Of a stretch of 64,000 nt of DNA, positions 53,604 to 62,430 are shown one piece after another. The notes under the pieces were generated by a model, which made no database searches, had not been told where the DNA came from, and worked only from the letters and a program-made list of their open reading frames with translations. A program made the position numbers and the translations under genes. Source of the DNA: Paenibacillus sp. FSL H7-0357 (lineage in GTDB: Bacteria; Bacillota; Bacilli; Paenibacillales; Paenibacillaceae); contig NZ_CP009241.1 in the NCBI RefSeq assembly GCF_000758525.1, positions 5,084,001 through 5,148,000 on the forward strand. Reading direction: 5' to 3'. Every line of letters starts with the position of its first letter. Positions within the stretch are counted from its first letter, which is position 1.

Positions 53604-54116
53604 TTACTTATAGCTTTCATTTGCTAAAATAATAACTTGTTCCTCATTGGAGGACTTCCCTATTTGTTTCGTATTTTCAACCAATCGAAAAATATTATCA
53701 CAACATTGCTTAGCACCCATTACTAATAAAGGAACACCAATAAAATCAATTTTTAATCCTCTTGAGAAGAACCCTCCGATTGACATCGGGATAGGCACCG
53801 TGGGTGAAGTATTAGAGAATATTATTTTTTCTTTAAAATGATGTTTACTTTCAAGTAATAAGCTTAAGTCTCTTAATGCTGGGACTACAAGTTTTGATGA
53901 CTTCCTACCGATTGTATAAACGGAGTCTCCATTTTCATCAATTCCGTGAAAAATAATCTTACCAAAATCATTTTTCGTCAACTTATTGAAAAATTTAACA
54001 TTCAATATTTCCTCAGTAGTTAATTTTCTCTCAGACTGAGTAATTTGTTTTAAATGATAAGCTGCTGCCAAAGCTGTTGTATGTGTCCCACCATAATCAT
54101 TATAGATATAAATCAT
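53604..54116 (-). CDS. DUF3189 family protein
   Basis: 170 aa. The start MIYIYNDYGGTHTTALAAAYH is the DUF3189 signature; FHGIDENGDSVYTIGRKSSK and GAKQCCDNIFRLVENTK follow. ATG 54116 was chosen because AAGGATG lies 8 bp upstream; ATG 54131 is possible. The family is found in Bacilli and is of unknown function; a P-loop-like nucleotide fold has been suggested by its start but is not shown. It is an intact gene amid debris, AT-rich, so probably acquired or isolated. Confidence 0.8.
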   Translation of the reverse strand: MIYIYNDYGGTHTTALAAAYHLKQITQSERKLTTEEILNVKFFNKLTKNDFGKIIFHGIDENGDSVYTIGRKSSKLVVPALRDLSLLLESKHHFKEKIIFSNTSPTVPIPMSIGGFFSRGLKIDFIGVPLLVMGAKQCCDNIFRLVENTKQIGKSSNEEQVIILANESYK

Positions 54117-54131
54117 AATATCATCCTTCAT

Positions 54132-54440
54132 ATTTTTTCTATTATGATTATATCCATTTTTTTATGATGTAATTCGTTTAATTAATTTTAAACCCTAATT
54201 ACACAGTATGGTCCTACTTCCCTTCATAATACCCTATTTAATTAAATAGACATTGTTATACTCTTCATATTCAATTTTTTTCATTTGTAAAATTCATTCC
54301 TTCTAACTGTGTGTGACATTGCAATTAGTTGATAGGGTTTCACCTTCATTACAATTCATTTTAGTCATAAACCTATCATCGTATGATCTCTGAGGGCAAA
54401 ATAAAAACGCCTTAAATCGGCGCTGTGCAGGTTTGCTTCT
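54132..54440. other. AT-rich gap without a recognisable gene
   Basis: I see no credible reading frame. The stretch holds the DUF3189 upstream region, the phrase CAGTATGGTCCT (shared with 53573-53584), and GAGGGCAAAATAAAA (shared with 53526-53540), so small duplicated pieces flank the DUF3189 gene on both sides. Confidence 0.5.
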
Positions 54441-54442
54441 CA

Positions 54443-55036
54443 CTAAGTTGATTCTTTCAACTTTTCTTTTGGTTCCGGTTCTTCTTTAGGTTGTATCGCG
54501 GCCAACATTTCACCGACTGCATGATCAACCTTCTGCAAGATCTCAAGTTGTCGCCCTGGATAGAGACTGCATATCCACACGAAATGGAGCTTCGTCGAAT
54601 TCTGTATGCCCTGCAGCTATACCATGAGTGTTTATTTGGGTAACGTCATTGCCGCTTCCGATTAACATCGAAACAAAGGAACCAAACTGACCATAAACAG
54701 TCTCTGCAACCAATCCACGCGCTGTAAGTGCAGCACGGACTGTATTCCATGCATCGGTTGAAATCCCTATGCCTTTAGAGGTAAATCTAACCTGCTCTAA
54801 AGGATTTGTTTTTTCTTGTGCTACTATCCCACCTTCAGGTGGATAGATTAGCTCCGATTTCGAGTTGTTGATGTCGTGGACGGCTTGCCGAGCGAATTCC
54901 TCAAAAGCCGCTGTTCGTATCCGTCCACCGCTAAATAGGTTCTCAACGGTATTCTTGCTTTTCTCCAGCTCAGTTTGTATATCTCTTTCGTCACGCAGCA
55001 TGACGTTAGCTACATACTCAGTTAATTCTATGATCC
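54443..55036 (-). pseudogene. Truncated and frameshifted gene at the island's right edge
   Basis: The main frame (54543-55001) reads MLRDERDIQTELEKSKNTVE, a mixed middle (GISTDAWNTVRAALTARGLV) and ends early. A one-base shift near 54565 restores LYPGRQLEILQKVDHAVGEM, then LAAIQPKEEPEPKEKLKEST to TAG 54443. Upstream of the apparent ATG the same frame stays open as RIIELTEYVANV, with no start before the LysR regulatory region begins at about 55036, so the 5' end is missing. Family not recognised. Confidence 0.5.
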
Positions 55037-55038
55037 TG

Positions 55039-55053
55039 ATAGGTTAGGCCTAT
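55039..55053. promoter_or_regulatory. LysR-type box, distal copy
   Basis: ATAG-GTTAGGC-CTAT followed by AAGCTAATGA. It resembles the leuC-side site (48775-48789), which is followed by AAGCTGTGA, and marks the point where the LysR upstream region meets the island. Confidence 0.6.
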
Positions 55054-55164
55054 AAGCTAATGATTTGACCGGACAAGTAAATAGCACATCATGTACTTTC
55101 GCAGAGTATTGTAGAATACACCTTCTTCTGGCCAGGTACCCAACCTATATTAAGCAGACTTACT

Positions 55165-55179
55165 ATAGGTTATACTTAT
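55165..55179. promoter_or_regulatory. LysR-type box, proximal copy
   Basis: ATAG-GTTATAC-TTAT followed by AAGCAATCAT, 32 bp before the LysR start. Its position fits autoregulation. Confidence 0.55.
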
Positions 55180-55210
55180 AAGCAATCATGTTCATTCAAG
55201 GAGCTTACTA

Positions 55211-56122
55211 ATGGAACTAAGACAATTACAATATGCACTGCAAATCGCGGCGGAACGGAACTTCTCCCGTGCTGCGGATAAACTGCATATCGCCCAGCCC
55301 TCGCTCAGCCAGCAGTTGTCCAAGCTGGAGAAAGAGCTTGGGGTCATGCTGTTTCAGCGCAATACTAGCTCGGTAGAGCTTACCCATGCCGGGCACAAGT
55401 TTGTGGAACAGGCAGGAGCGATTATCGACGCCGTGGAGCTGCTGCGCCAGGAAATGTCTGATATTTCCCAGCTTCGTACGGGAAGCGTGGTGGTAGGCAG
55501 CATGCCGATCACCGGAGCACATCTGCTGCCCCATGTACTACCTGTGTTCAAGCGGAAATATGCCGATGTGGAAATTACACTGCTTGAGGATTCTTCAATG
55601 AATCTTGAGAAACTGACTGCAAGCGGCCAGACTGATCTCAGCCTGCTTTCGCTCCCGCTGGAAATCCCCACTCTTGCTTACGAGGTGCTTGGTGAAGAAC
55701 GGATTGATCTGGCCGTGCCGCCGGAGCATCCTTTGGCTTCCCGAAGCACAAAGGGTACACGCACCTCTCTCGAAGAATTAAAGGATGAGCCGTTCATCGT
55801 GCTTAAAGAAGGCCAGGGGTTCCGCAAAATGACGGTGGAGCTATGCCGCGAAGCCGGATTTGAGCCGCGCATTGTGTTTGAAAGCAACAATATGGAGACG
55901 GTTCAATCCCTCGTAGCTACCGGAATGGGCGTTACACTCGTGCCACACTTTATCGCCCGTGCCCCGCGCAGCGAATTTGTGCCCGTCTATCTGCCGCTGG
56001 CCGAACCTGTGCCAAGCCGCACCCTGGTGATCGCGTACCGCAGGGGCCGCTATTTGTCCAAAGCCGCAGAAGCCTTCATCGGCACTTTCAAAGCAACCGT
56101 TGCCGGTCTCACGGATGAGTAG
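55211..56122 (+). CDS. LysR-family transcriptional regulator
   Basis: 303 aa. N-terminal helix-turn-helix MELRQLQYALQIAAERNFSR, then LHIAQPSLSQQLSKLEKELG; the rest is the type-2 periplasmic-like effector domain (GSVVVGSMPITGAHLLPHVL, LVATGMGVTLVPHFIA). ATG 55211 has AAGGAG 8 bp upstream. LTTR boxes sit before this gene and before leuC, so it is a plausible activator of leuCD as well as of itself. Sequence also resembles CysL/CynR-type regulators, so another target is possible. It ends at a strong terminator. Confidence 0.93.
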   Translation: MELRQLQYALQIAAERNFSRAADKLHIAQPSLSQQLSKLEKELGVMLFQRNTSSVELTHAGHKFVEQAGAIIDAVELLRQEMSDISQLRTGSVVVGSMPITGAHLLPHVLPVFKRKYADVEITLLEDSSMNLEKLTASGQTDLSLLSLPLEIPTLAYEVLGEERIDLAVPPEHPLASRSTKGTRTSLEELKDEPFIVLKEGQGFRKMTVELCREAGFEPRIVFESNNMETVQSLVATGMGVTLVPHFIARAPRSEFVPVYLPLAEPVPSRTLVIAYRRGRYLSKAAEAFIGTFKATVAGLTDE

Positions 56123-56159
56123 TACAGAACAAAATGATTATTGTGTCGCCTGTAATTAA

Positions 56160-56201
56160 AAATGCCCTTTCGGCTCCGGCAAAGGAAACGAAAGGGCATT
56201 T
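56160..56201. terminator. Bidirectional terminator after the LysR gene
   Basis: AAATGCCCTTTCG (56160-56172) pairs with CGAAAGGGCATTT (56189-56201), with A residues to the left and T residues to the right. It serves the LysR gene and the small minus-strand gene facing it. Confidence 0.9.
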
Positions 56202-56259
56202 TTTGTATTCAAGTATGAATAAGATCCTATCTTCAAGTCAGCTCAATACGAGCCACCCG

Positions 56260-56418
56260 CTATTTGCGCAAATTATGCTGGGTTATCAAACGGTTCTGAT
56301 CATCCGTCATACGGGCTGTGCTCTCATCGAACGGTCCCTTTGTTCTAGAATCACCGGCTTTTTCCTCTACAAATTCCCGAATGGCCTTATTCTGAAAATT
56401 CTCGCGGAGGATAAACAT
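56260..56418 (-). CDS. Small uncharacterised protein between LysR and proB
   Basis: 52 codons, MFILRENFQNKAIREFVEEK and then AGDSRTKGPFDESTARMTDD to QNRLITQHNLRK. The composition is protein-like, mainly helical and charged. GGAG lies about 10 bp before ATG 56418; the frame also permits ATG 56439 (59 aa), with a stop four codons further up. It faces the LysR gene across the bidirectional terminator. No family recognised. Confidence 0.6.
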   Translation of the reverse strand: MFILRENFQNKAIREFVEEKAGDSRTKGPFDESTARMTDDQNRLITQHNLRK

Positions 56419-56466
56419 AATATTTGGAACTCCAGCCATTCCCGAAAAATATTAGTTCGTTCTCCC

Positions 56467-56496
56467 TTTGCAAACCGCACTTTGCCGTGGTATTCT
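56467..56496 (+). promoter_or_regulatory. Promoter of the proBA T-box transcript
   Basis: TTTGCA (56467-56472) and TATTCT (56491-56496) are 18 bp apart. The start would be near 56503, just before the T-box leader. Confidence 0.6.
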
Positions 56497-56504
56497 AAAT
56501 GTCA

Positions 56505-56752
56505 AATAGTGAAACGTGCAGACGGGACCAGTAAGAAAATGTCTCTATCCGCGAGCAGAGAGTAAATTCCGGCAGGCTGAGAGAATTTACCGCGGTTGTC
56601 ATTTCTGAATCCTACCCCCGAGCGGCCTGCCCCTGCAGGACGGAAACTCCCGTTATGAGAATGAAGTCGGATGAACCCTCATCAATGAAGGTGGTACCGC
56701 GGAAGTAATCAATGCTTTCGTCCTTTGCTAAGTCTTAGGATGGGGGCTTTTT
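56505..56752 (+). ncRNA. Proline T-box leader
   Basis: tRNA-sensing leader ahead of proBA. The T-box AGGTGGTACCGCGG is at 56689-56702 and the terminator (CGTCCT...AGGATGGGGGC then T5) at 56714-56752. In Stem I, TGAAT-CCT-ACC gives specifier CCT (56611-56613), a proline codon with the usual following A. Uncharged tRNA-Pro should favour the antiterminator and turn on proline synthesis, as known for the proBA T-box of B. subtilis. Confidence 0.92.
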
Positions 56753-56800
56753 GTCGTTTTCCGGGCTATCTATATTATTTTGTGAAGGAAGTGAAGAACA

Positions 56801-57904
56801 ATGACGACACGAATCGTAGTCAAAATCGGCAGCAGCTCACTTACCGGTCCGGAGGGCGGGTTAAACCGCTCCGCCGTGGCCTTCTTCGCTGCCGAGATTG
56901 CCGCACTCCGGCAGGCTGGCTGCGAGGTCCTGCTAGTAACCTCCGGCGCTGTAGCGGCCGGATTCCGCGGCATCGGCTACCCGTCCCGTCCGAAGCTTCT
57001 GCATGAGAAGCAGGCAGCGGCGGCGGTTGGACAGGTCCTGCTGATGCAGGCGTACCAGGAAGCCTTCGCGCAGCATGGAATACCAACTGCACAGATCCTG
57101 CTGACCCGCACCGATTTCTGCAGCAGGCGGGCGATGAACAACGCCTTAATGACGGTGGAAGAGCTGCTCCGCCAGGGTGCCGTACCGGTATTTAATGAGA
57201 ACGACACCGTGTCTGTCGACGAGCTGAAATTCGGCGACAACGACACTCTCTCCGCTCTAGTTGCCAACCTGCTGAAGGCAACGCGTCTGCTCGTCCTCAC
57301 GGATATGGACGGATTATACAGTGGAGACCCGCGCAAGCATCCTGATGCCGTTCGTTACCGGCAAGTGGAGGAAATTACGCCGGAGATTTATGCTATCGCG
57401 GGCGGTGCAGGTTCAAGTGTAGGGACAGGCGGCATGCGCTCGAAAATTGATGCCGCCAAGATTGCAACCCGCGGCGGAGTGCCGGTATTTATCGGCAGAG
57501 CCACCGAACCCGGCGATCTGGAGCTGGCAGCAACAGGCGACGGCAAAGGTACGTATTTTGCCACCACGCTCTCTTCTCTGCCCGTCAAAAAACAGTGGCT
57601 CGGCTTCATGTCCACGCCGCTCGGTTCCCTCTATGTGGACGACGGAGCCGTTGAAGCACTGCTTCACGGGGGCCACAGTCTGCTTCCCGTAGGGGTCAAG
57701 CGGATCGAAGGAAGCTTCCACTCCGGCGACGTTGTAGAAGTACTCGGTCCAGACGCCATGCTGCTGGGACGGGGCATTGTGAATTATGATGACGCCCAGC
57801 TCCGCAGCATTCAGGGGCTTCCCAGCCGTGAGATTGTGCCGAAGCTGGGCGAAGTACACAGGCTTGAGGTCATCCACCGTGATGAATGGATTACTTTACG
57901 GTAA
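56801..57904 (+). CDS. proB: Glutamate 5-kinase
   Basis: 367 aa; first step of proline synthesis, phosphorylating glutamate. The amino-acid-kinase domain is visible as RIVVKIGSSSLTGPEGG, LVTSGAVAAGF, FNENDTVSVDELKFGDNDTLSALVA, LVLTDMDGLYSGDPR and GTGGMRSKIDAAKIA. A C-terminal PUA domain (from about residue 275) ends LGRGIVNYDDAQLRSIQG. AAGGAAG lies upstream of ATG 56801. Proline normally inhibits the enzyme; transcription is set by the T-box just upstream. Confidence 0.97.
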   Translation: MTTRIVVKIGSSSLTGPEGGLNRSAVAFFAAEIAALRQAGCEVLLVTSGAVAAGFRGIGYPSRPKLLHEKQAAAAVGQVLLMQAYQEAFAQHGIPTAQILLTRTDFCSRRAMNNALMTVEELLRQGAVPVFNENDTVSVDELKFGDNDTLSALVANLLKATRLLVLTDMDGLYSGDPRKHPDAVRYRQVEEITPEIYAIAGGAGSSVGTGGMRSKIDAAKIATRGGVPVFIGRATEPGDLELAATGDGKGTYFATTLSSLPVKKQWLGFMSTPLGSLYVDDGAVEALLHGGHSLLPVGVKRIEGSFHSGDVVEVLGPDAMLLGRGIVNYDDAQLRSIQGLPSREIVPKLGEVHRLEVIHRDEWITLR

Positions 57905-58009
57905 CATCCGGGTTGATGATTGACCCTAAGTAAGTCAACAATATGTTGATTCAGACTTAATAAAAGACGTTTCGTACGATTGGCTAATAAAACTTTAGGA
58001 GGAACGGAT

Positions 58010-59257
58010 ATGAGTGAAGTCGTGAATAAAGCCACATTGGCCAAAGAAACTACCGGTGTACTGGCAAGCCTGACTACCGGTCAAAAAAATGAAGCGCTGC
58101 TTGTAATGGCGGAGGCCCTGCGCCGCGAAGCACAAGCCATAATTGCCGCTAACGGCGAAGATCTGGAACGCGGCCGGCTGGCCGGCACTCCAGAGTCGAT
58201 GCTTGACCGGCTGGCCCTTGATGTCGGACGGATCAACAGCATCGCAGAAGGTCTGCAGCAAATCTCCGTTCTGCCCGATCCTATCGGCGACACGCTGGAA
58301 ACCATCAACCGTCCGAACGGTCTCTCCATTGAGAAAATCCGCGTACCTCTCGGCGTGATCGGGATTATATACGAAGCCCGTCCCAATGTTACCGTAGATG
58401 CGGCCGGTCTCTGCCTTAAGACAGGCAATGCCGTAGTTTTGCGGGGCGGCTCTTCCGCCCTGTCCTCGAACCGCAAAATTGTTGAAGTGCTGCATGCCGC
58501 GTTGGCACAAACCGCGGTGCCGCCTGGTGCACTGCAGCTGATTGAGGACCCAAACCGTTCCTCCGTCGATGAGATGCTCAAACTTAACGGGCTGCTGGAT
58601 GTCATTATCCCGCGCGGCGGAAGTTCATTGATCCAGAATGTTGTGCTCAACGCTACTGTTCCGGTAATTGAAACAGGTGCGGGTATATGCCATACTTATC
58701 TCGACGCAAGCGCCCGTCCTGATATGGCAGAGCAAATCAGCCTGAACGCCAAAGCCCAGCGCCCGTCCGTATGCAATTCCATGGAGACGCTGCTCGTTCA
58801 TCGCGACTATGCCGTACAATATTTACCTTCCCTTGCGGAATCCTTCCGCACAGCTTCTGTAGAATTACGCGGTTGTCCGGAAACGGTTGCCCTTGTACCT
58901 TGGGCACTGCCGGTTACTGCAGAGGATTATGCGACAGAATACAATGATTATATTCTTAACGTCCGGATAGTCAGCGGACTGGATGAAGCGCTGCGGCATA
59001 TCGCCGAGTTCAGCACCAAACATTCCGAGTGTATTGTAACCGAAGAAACTGAACATGCAGCCCGCTTCCTGCAGGAAGTGGACGCAGCAGCTGTATACCA
59101 TAATGCTTCGACCCGTTTCACAGACGGATTTGAATTTGGATTCGGCGCCGAAATCGGAATTAGCACCCAGAAGCTGCACGCCCGCGGCCCGATGGGCCTG
59201 CCCGCGCTCACTTCATGCAAATATAAAATATATGGCTCCGGCCAAATCCGGAGTTAG
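58010..59257 (+). CDS. proA: Glutamate-5-semialdehyde dehydrogenase
   Basis: 415 aa; reduces glutamyl-5-phosphate to the semialdehyde. Aldehyde-dehydrogenase-fold motifs: GVIGIIYEARPNVTVDAAGL, VVLRGGSSALSSN, IPRGGSSLIQ, and the catalytic cysteine in KAQRPSVCNSMETLL. The end FGAEIGISTQKLHARGPMGL, then LTSCKYKIYG is standard for ProA. ATG 58010 has AGGAGG upstream, so the longer frame from 57980 is rejected. 105 bp after proB. Confidence 0.97.
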   Translation: MSEVVNKATLAKETTGVLASLTTGQKNEALLVMAEALRREAQAIIAANGEDLERGRLAGTPESMLDRLALDVGRINSIAEGLQQISVLPDPIGDTLETINRPNGLSIEKIRVPLGVIGIIYEARPNVTVDAAGLCLKTGNAVVLRGGSSALSSNRKIVEVLHAALAQTAVPPGALQLIEDPNRSSVDEMLKLNGLLDVIIPRGGSSLIQNVVLNATVPVIETGAGICHTYLDASARPDMAEQISLNAKAQRPSVCNSMETLLVHRDYAVQYLPSLAESFRTASVELRGCPETVALVPWALPVTAEDYATEYNDYILNVRIVSGLDEALRHIAEFSTKHSECIVTEETEHAARFLQEVDAAAVYHNASTRFTDGFEFGFGAEIGISTQKLHARGPMGLPALTSCKYKIYGSGQIRS

Positions 59258-59285
59258 TACAAAGAACAAGGGGGACTTTTTAGCT

Positions 59286-60152
59286 ATGTGTCAGCAACCC
59301 GCAATTCCACTAATCAATCATAAAATTGTTTTTTATGGCGCAGGCTCAATGTCAGAAGCAATTGTCCGGGGCATGATTGCCCGCAATGTCATTGATTCCA
59401 ACAATATCGTTATGCTGAACCGCAGCAGCAACGAGCGTTTGGCTGAGCTGCGCAGCCGTTACGGCGTGCTTGGCTGCAATGATCCGGAACAAAAAATGGA
59501 ACATCTGCGGACAGCTCCAGTCATAGTCCTGGCGATGAAGCCCAAGGACGCTGCCGAAGCGCTGCGCGTATTAGGACCTGTGCTCTCACCGGATCAGCTG
59601 GTGATCTCCGTAATTGCCGGTTTGACCGTCCGCACGATTCATGGCCTGTTAGGCACCCCTCAGCCTGTTGTGCGTACGATGCCCAACACTTCCAGTTCCA
59701 TTGGCCTTGGAGCGACGGGAATTGTGTATTCCAAAGAAGTTAATGAAGAAGGACGCCGTACGGCGCTCAACATCTTTGAATCCGTTGGTATTACGGCTGT
59801 GATTGAGGAAGAACGAATGGAGACCTTAACCGGAATTTCCGGCAGCGGTCCGGCTTATATCTATTACATGATGGAAGCGATGATCGCTGCCGGCATCCGC
59901 GGCGGACTTCCACCGCAGCAAAGCACTGAGCTGACCGTGCAGACTGTCCTCGGCGCTGCGCGCATGGTGCAGCAGACAGGTGAGGAACCGGCAGCACTGC
60001 GCAAGAAGGTCACTTCCCCAAACGGCTCAACGCAAGCAGCCATTGAGGTGCTCGAAAAGGCCGATTTCTTCGAATCGGTCATAGCCGCAGTTAACCGCTG
60101 TGCAGAACGCTCACGCGAGATGGGTGTTGCGCTGGAGAAGGAACTGTCCTAA
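59286..60152 (+). CDS. proC: Pyrroline-5-carboxylate reductase
   Basis: 288 aa; last step of proline synthesis. Rossmann start IVFYGAGSMSEAIVRGMI, middle VVRTMPNTSSSIGLGATGI, and the C-terminal LTGISGSGPAYIYYMMEAMI, then VTSPNGSTQAAIEVLE. ATG 59286 has GGGGGA 11 bp upstream and begins 28 bp after proA. All three proline genes are thus under the T-box. Confidence 0.96.
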   Translation: MCQQPAIPLINHKIVFYGAGSMSEAIVRGMIARNVIDSNNIVMLNRSSNERLAELRSRYGVLGCNDPEQKMEHLRTAPVIVLAMKPKDAAEALRVLGPVLSPDQLVISVIAGLTVRTIHGLLGTPQPVVRTMPNTSSSIGLGATGIVYSKEVNEEGRRTALNIFESVGITAVIEEERMETLTGISGSGPAYIYYMMEAMIAAGIRGGLPPQQSTELTVQTVLGAARMVQQTGEEPAALRKKVTSPNGSTQAAIEVLEKADFFESVIAAVNRCAERSREMGVALEKELS

Positions 60153-60182
60153 ACTCCAGCCTGTGCAACTCAGGATCGCACA

Positions 60183-60226
60183 GAAGCCCGCAGCCACTTC
60201 CTCACGGAATGGCGCGGGCTTCTTAT
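60183..60226 (+). terminator. Terminator of the proBAC operon
   Basis: GAAGCCCGC (60183-60191) pairs with GCGGGCTTC (60214-60222) followed by TTATTATT. Confidence 0.85.
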
Positions 60227-60273
60227 TATTCAGCTTTTCGAACCTCATCCTCGCTTCGATTGTTGCAAACAAC

Positions 60274-60315
60274 AAAAAAGAACCCTGCTGCTTTATTCCC
60301 AGCAACAGGGTTCTT
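60274..60315 (-). terminator. Terminator of dnaD
   Basis: AGAACCCTG (60279-60287) pairs with CAGGGTTCT (60306-60314), with CTG/CAG extending inward. The A-run at 60274-60278 gives the U-tract in the minus strand. Confidence 0.9.
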
Positions 60316-60327
60316 CCGTTTGTGCCG

Positions 60328-61092
60328 CTATCTTCCACCACTGCGGAACTTCTGTGTATAGTTCTTAACATCCTCGGCGTTTTTCACACGGTTGCGGGCC
60401 CATTCCAGCAAAATGCGGTCAATATAGCGGAAATGAACCTTCCCGGCGAATACCGATTCCTTTAAGGCAAGCAGAATCAGCTCTTCCGGGTACCGGTCCT
60501 GATCCACCCAGCCGGAGATTGTTTCACATTCCATCGGAGAGAGTGGACGGCCGAATTCCTTCTCGAAGATACTGAACAGACTGCGGCTCTCCTCAGCGGC
60601 CTTGCCGGGTACAGCGACAGCCGTTCTGCCGTATCCCCCGTCCAGAACGGGAAAACCGGTAGTAAAGCGGGCTGCCTCCCGTGAAGGAGCCGTGCCAGCG
60701 TTCTTATCCTCTGAAGCCTCTTTCGCAGCTTCAGCCAGATAAGCACCAAGCTTTGTATACATTCCAGAGAAGTTGTAGCGCTCATAATGGATATCTCTCA
60801 GCTCATCATTATCTTCGTCGATGCTGATAAACCCTTCCTTCATGAGCTTCTGCAGTTCTCCCGCTATGACAGCGATACTTCGGCCTGTTACAGCTTGCAG
60901 TTCCTCCAGCGAAGGAAAGTCGATCCCCTCTACCTGCCGGAACGACAGAAGGTGAATCAGCAGCATCGCCTCACTGCCGCTGAGATTCAGCTTCCGGTAA
61001 TGCTTCAAGAGTGCATAAGGAATGATGGCCATTCCGTTCTGAAGACCAGCAGCCATTCCTTCGCCCCATGTACTCCATCCTTTGCCGTCCAT
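60328..61092 (-). CDS. dnaD: DnaD replication-initiation protein
   Basis: 254 aa. N-terminal winged helix (PYALLKHYRKLNLSGSEAML, LQAVTGRSIAVIAGELQKLM) and a C-terminal DnaD (DDBH2) domain (FEKEFGRPLSPMECETISGW, ILLALKESVFAGKVHFRYID, ILLEWARNRVKNAEDVK). DnaD remodels DNA at oriC and loads the DnaB/DnaI helicase machinery in low-GC Firmicutes. ATG 61092 has AAAGGGGG upstream and lies 21 bp after asnS, a linkage also seen in B. subtilis. Confidence 0.95.
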   Translation of the reverse strand: MDGKGWSTWGEGMAAGLQNGMAIIPYALLKHYRKLNLSGSEAMLLIHLLSFRQVEGIDFPSLEELQAVTGRSIAVIAGELQKLMKEGFISIDEDNDELRDIHYERYNFSGMYTKLGAYLAEAAKEASEDKNAGTAPSREAARFTTGFPVLDGGYGRTAVAVPGKAAEESRSLFSIFEKEFGRPLSPMECETISGWVDQDRYPEELILLALKESVFAGKVHFRYIDRILLEWARNRVKNAEDVKNYTQKFRSGGR

Positions 61093-61113
61093 GCACCAGC
61101 CCCCTTTATGCCC

Positions 61114-62409
61114 TTACGGGTAGAGACGGTACAGCGTACGAGGGAACGGTATCGTTTCTCGCACATGATCTAGACCACAAATCCAGGCCACTGTGCGTTC
61201 GAGTCCAAGACCGAAGCCGGAGTGCGGCACTGAACCGTAGGTGCGCAGATCCATGTACCATTTATAGCTATCCATCGAAAGATTATGTTCTTTGAAACGT
61301 TCCTCCAGCAATGCCGGATCGTCGATCCGCTGCGATCCGCCGATAATCTCCCCGTAACCTTCCGGAGCAATCATATCCGCACAGAGTACAACTTCAGGAC
61401 GCTCAGGATGCGGCTTCATGTAGAAAGCCTTGAACGAAGCCGGATAATGCGTAATAAAGACAGGTTTGTCATTGGCTTCAGCAATTGCAGTTTCATGCGG
61501 CGCACCAAAATCGTCGCCCCAGGCAATTTCATGACCATTATCGTTCAGGAACTTAATCGCATCATCATAAGTAATACGCGGGAACGGCGCTTTGATATTC
61601 TCCAGCTTGGAGACATCGCGGCCTACCGCTTCCAGCTCAGCACGACAGTTGGTCAGTACCGATTGTACGATAAAGCTGATGAATTCTTCCTGAACTTTCA
61701 GACTTTCTTCGTGATCCGTGAAAGCCATCTCCGGCTCGATCATCCAGAACTCGATCAAGTGGCGGCGGGTCTTTGATTTCTCAGCACGGAAGGTAGGACC
61801 GAAGGAATACACGCGGCCCAGCGCCATTGCTGCAGCTTCCATGTAAAGCTGGCCACTCTGCGTCAAATAGGCATCCTCATCAAAATATTTCGTGTGGAAC
61901 AGGTTGGTGGTGCCCTCAGCCGATGTCGGTGTCAGGATCGGCGGATCCACCTTAGTGAACCCGTTCTGATTAAAGAACTGCTGAATAGCGCGGATAATCT
62001 CTGCACGGATCACCAGTACGGCCCGCTGCTTCGCGGAGCGGAGCCAGAGATGACGATGATCCATCAGGAAATCGATGCCATGCTCCTTCGGTGTGATCGG
62101 GTAGTTCTCTGTAAGATGCAGAACCTCGATGCCCGTTACGGTCATCTCATATCCCGATTGAGCGCGCGGCTCTTCGCGGATAATACCGGTCACATACAAG
62201 GAACTTTCCTGGGTAAGGCTTTTGGCATCATCCCAGACCTGCTCAGGCACTTCGGATTTTACTACAACCCCCTGGATATAGCCTGTACCATCCCGGAGCT
62301 GCAGGAATTGAATTTTGCCGCTGGAGCGCTTGTTGTTTACCCAACAGCCGATAACAACACTCTCTCCGACATGTTCATTAACACGTTTAATTACACTCTT
62401 GTTTGCCAT
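61114..62409 (-). CDS. asnS: Asparaginyl-tRNA synthetase
   Basis: 431 aa class IIb synthetase. N-terminal OB fold ([20 protein letters not shown]). Motif 2 is [21 protein letters not shown]; motif 3 is [14 protein letters not shown]. Asn rather than Asp specificity is supported by overall length without the bacterial AspRS insertion and by the asnS-dnaD linkage. ATG 62409 has GAGGAGA upstream. It follows ackA by 21 bp. Confidence 0.95.
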   Translation of the reverse strand: MANKSVIKRVNEHVGESVVIGCWVNNKRSSGKIQFLQLRDGTGYIQGVVVKSEVPEQVWDDAKSLTQESSLYVTGIIREEPRAQSGYEMTVTGIEVLHLTENYPITPKEHGIDFLMDHRHLWLRSAKQRAVLVIRAEIIRAIQQFFNQNGFTKVDPPILTPTSAEGTTNLFHTKYFDEDAYLTQSGQLYMEAAAMALGRVYSFGPTFRAEKSKTRRHLIEFWMIEPEMAFTDHEESLKVQEEFISFIVQSVLTNCRAELEAVGRDVSKLENIKAPFPRITYDDAIKFLNDNGHEIAWGDDFGAPHETAIAEANDKPVFITHYPASFKAFYMKPHPERPEVVLCADMIAPEGYGEIIGGSQRIDDPALLEERFKEHNLSMDSYKWYMDLRTYGSVPHSGFGLGLERTVAWICGLDHVRETIPFPRTLYRLYP

Positions 62410-62430
62410 GCCTACGATCTCTCCTCTAGT

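Noticed and set aside
56134..56565. 143-codon plus-strand frame after the LysR gene
   Set aside because: It runs through a terminator and into the T-box leader; its product is not protein-like, while the opposite strand holds a credible small gene.
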